Assembly (NCBI GenBank): GCA_026692885.1
Contig: JAPLNJ010000266.1
Span: 1 to 7,439, forward strand
Direction: 5' to 3'
DNA length: 7,439 nucleotides
Source of the DNA: Planctomycetota bacterium
GTDB lineage: Bacteria; Planctomycetota; Planctomycetia; Pirellulales; Pirellulaceae
In this document: positions 6,032 to 7,439 of the stretch, in pieces
Layout of the letters: every line of letters starts with the position of its first letter
Numbering within the stretch: position 1 is the first letter of the stretch
Position numbers and translations under genes: made by a program
The notes under the pieces: model-generated
What the model saw: the letters and a program-made list of their open reading frames with translations, nothing else
Told to the model about the DNA's origin: nothing
The model's database searches: none

Positions 6032-7155
6032 TTGTCGAGGAGGGCCGGGCGTATGAGGCTTTCTTGAACGATCGGCCGCCCACGGCAGGCGTCTACCGGA
6101 CGGTTGGCAGACGCGAAATCGTGATTTGCGAGCAGTGGTCGCTGGATCGCTCGATCGAACCGGAGCAACTTCTGGGCTGGCTGCTGGCCGACTACCTGTT
6201 CGACTGCCAAAAGCGTTTTCGGGCGCCGGCGGGGCTGGCAGCCATGCTCGGTTGGCTGCTGACCAGCGATGGGGACGCACGCCTCTCGTTCAGCATCCAT
6301 CGCATGCTGCGGGCGGCATTGGACAGGAACGAGCCGTGTTTGCAGGACAATCCGCTAGTAACTTCGGTCCCCAAATCGGCCCGCCACGCGATCTACTGGA
6401 ACTGCCAGGCGGCGGCGCTGGCCCTGTATCTTGCCGGAGCCAAGTTCACCACTCGCCGCGAACAATTTACGAGTTTCTTGCGAGAATTGTCCAAACGCGA
6501 TGCACTGGAAGTTGTCTTGGAACGAAATTACGCATGTAGTCTCTCGGCGCTGACTGAGAACTGGCATTGCTGGGAAGTGATGCAGCCGATAGAGCAGTAC
6601 GATCCACCACCCGCGAGGTTACGCCGCCATGTGGCCGAAAAGGTCGTCCCGCTGGTTCTGGATCCGACGGTCTCACGCGACCGGCGTCTGGAAGCGATCC
6701 GTCACCTGGGCACCGGTGGGGATGTCACCGTCGGCGGTGTGCTGATCGAGGTGTTACAGGCCGCGGAAGACATCGCAGCGTGCGATGCCGACCGCGAATC
6801 GGTGGCCGGCTCGGAGTTCACCGAGCCATATCGAGCCGACTCCGCGGAACCGCAGACACTCCGGGCGGAGGCCAGCTGGGCTCTGGAACTACTCTCGGGC
6901 GAGGCGTTTCCGGCTGTGTTCGGCGTGTTGTGTCTGGATGGCCTACTGTCCTGGTTGTCGTATGCGAGTCTGGCCATCGGCGGTGGGGCGATCGCGACGG
7001 GTGCCGGTCGTGAATTGCGAGGTCTCCCCGCCGTGGCGATGCTGCTGGTACTGAGTCTATGTTCGCTGAATGTGGTGAGCGCGGGCCTGGGCTTGGGCGC
7101 TTTGCTCCTCAGCCGCCACGCGCAGGTTCAGCAGTACCTCCGGCTGCAGATCTGA
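5854..7155 (+). CDS. Main part of the frameshifted membrane protein, gluzincin-like without HExxH
   Basis: This frame is open for 433 codons from a GTG at 5854, which has no clear Shine-Dalgarno. Its first 20 residues (RGRFRPVATAV) are probably out-of-frame sequence; reliable coding starts near LEPLFRQTWERL (27-38). The pattern then resembles peptidase MA-like (DUF1570-type) domains: YPLLVLIVEEGRAYEAFL (54-71), AGVY and REIVI (78-90), a helix LLGWLLADYLFD (106-117), and a later helix pair (YWNCQAAALALYLAG 181-195, REQFTSFLREL 202-212). The HExxH metal site expected in the LLGWLLADYLFD helix is absent, so it would be inactive as a metalloprotease. HEAT-like helices follow (256-302), then two C-terminal membrane segments (351-380 and 391-419). 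The family assignment is by pattern only; the safe call is a planctomycete membrane protein of unknown function. Confidence 0.65.
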   Translation: MLAVRGRFRPVATAVGTNACFFGHSTLEPLFRQTWERLLAAYSELVGEPVTAKYPLLVLIVEEGRAYEAFLNDRPPTAGVYRTVGRREIVICEQWSLDRSIEPEQLLGWLLADYLFDCQKRFRAPAGLAAMLGWLLTSDGDARLSFSIHRMLRAALDRNEPCLQDNPLVTSVPKSARHAIYWNCQAAALALYLAGAKFTTRREQFTSFLRELSKRDALEVVLERNYACSLSALTENWHCWEVMQPIEQYDPPPARLRRHVAEKVVPLVLDPTVSRDRRLEAIRHLGTGGDVTVGGVLIEVLQAAEDIAACDADRESVAGSEFTEPYRADSAEPQTLRAEASWALELLSGEAFPAVFGVLCLDGLLSWLSYASLAIGGGAIATGAGRELRGLPAVAMLLVLSLCSLNVVSAGLGLGALLLSRHAQVQQYLRLQI

Positions 7156-7358
7156 TGCCCCGGCAAATCGCTGGCTCGACGCACCCTCGCAACGTAGGCC
7201 GAAATAAGTTGCCGAATTCCGACGCGGCGGCGACAGCTAGGGGTCGGGTGTGGCGTGTTCAGTTTGTGCCTGTCAATACCAATTGATTTGATCCTGGCTC
7301 TATTCTGCGTTTGGGGCTGGGGAAGGCTTCCCGGCGGAGGCCGGCGTGATCCGCCACT
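7156..7358. other. Gene-free spacer after the membrane protein
   Basis: No gene or recognisable RNA is seen. A GC-rich imperfect hairpin (GGCTTCCCGGCGGAGGCC, near 7325-7342) lies before repeat copy D but has no T-tract, so it is not called a terminator. Confidence 0.3.
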
Positions 7359-7439
7359 CTTCCGCCCCAAAGGGGCAAAACAAATCAGCCCAGGGCAGAG
7401 CGTCGCGGCGACAGCCGCAGAGCGACGCCCTGGGTACGG
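7359..7439 (-). repeat. Dispersed multi-hairpin repeat, copy D (reverse, cut by window end)
   Basis: The reverse complement of copy C: CTTCCGCCCC, the hairpin GCCCC-AAA-GGGGC, then GCCCAGGGC, the core GCGGC-GACA-GCCGC, and GCCCTGGGTAC at the window edge. Read in reverse it matches copy C nearly base for base from GTACCCAGGGCG to GGGGCGGAAGAGT, apart from a few substitutions and a short length difference. The outer end of the element lies beyond the window. Confidence 0.85.

Overview
The window looks like chromosome from a planctomycete, probably the Pirellulales side of the phylum. The clearest sign is the second gene, which carries the planctomycete N-terminal motif (VEPLENRLLLA after an Arg-rich stretch), PKD-like WGDG modules, RTX-type glycine/aspartate repeats and a C-terminal tail (LLIGG..YD, EW, TRVANL, NGSYFLN, TVYDD, LTGG..DWF) that I know, from memory, to recur in secreted planctomycete proteins. 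Low gene density, long intergenic stretches and GC-rich palindromic repeats fit the same picture. No rRNA, tRNA, CRISPR array or transposase was found.

Layout, all genes on the + strand: (1) repeat copy A (11-130); (2) a TPR lipoprotein gene (361-1191); (3) two tandem 121-bp hairpin elements (1244-1364, 1395-1515); (4) a leader with a TGTCAAC/GTTGACA inverted repeat and a perfect 11-bp inverted repeat just before the ribosome binding site; (5) a 932-residue secreted mosaic protein (1829-4627); (6) a 173-bp near-concentric palindrome (4651-4823); (7) repeat copies B (reverse) and C (forward), at 4961-5080 and 5167-5290; (8) a GTCAAC repeat array and an extended -10 box; (9) a membrane protein gene that appears to be broken by a 1-nt frameshift (5642-7155); (10) repeat copy D (reverse), cut by the window end at 7439.

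The three genes do not form an obvious operon. Each is separated from the next by several hundred bases, and each is followed by a large palindromic structure. The two known-type products, a lipoprotein with TPR protein-binding repeats and a large extracellular beta-rich protein, would both work at the cell surface, but nothing in the sequence proves that they cooperate.

The most notable signals are: the A-D repeat family, which keeps its stems while its loops vary and which brackets the genes as inverted pairs (A/B and C/D) with each pair most alike internally; a Kelch propeller that appears to be inserted into a PKD-like module before that module's last strand; the disrupted third gene, whose layout resembles a gluzincin (peptidase MA-like) domain but lacks HExxH; and GTCAAC motifs upstream of two genes. 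No well-supported new defence or metabolic system can be claimed from this window alone.
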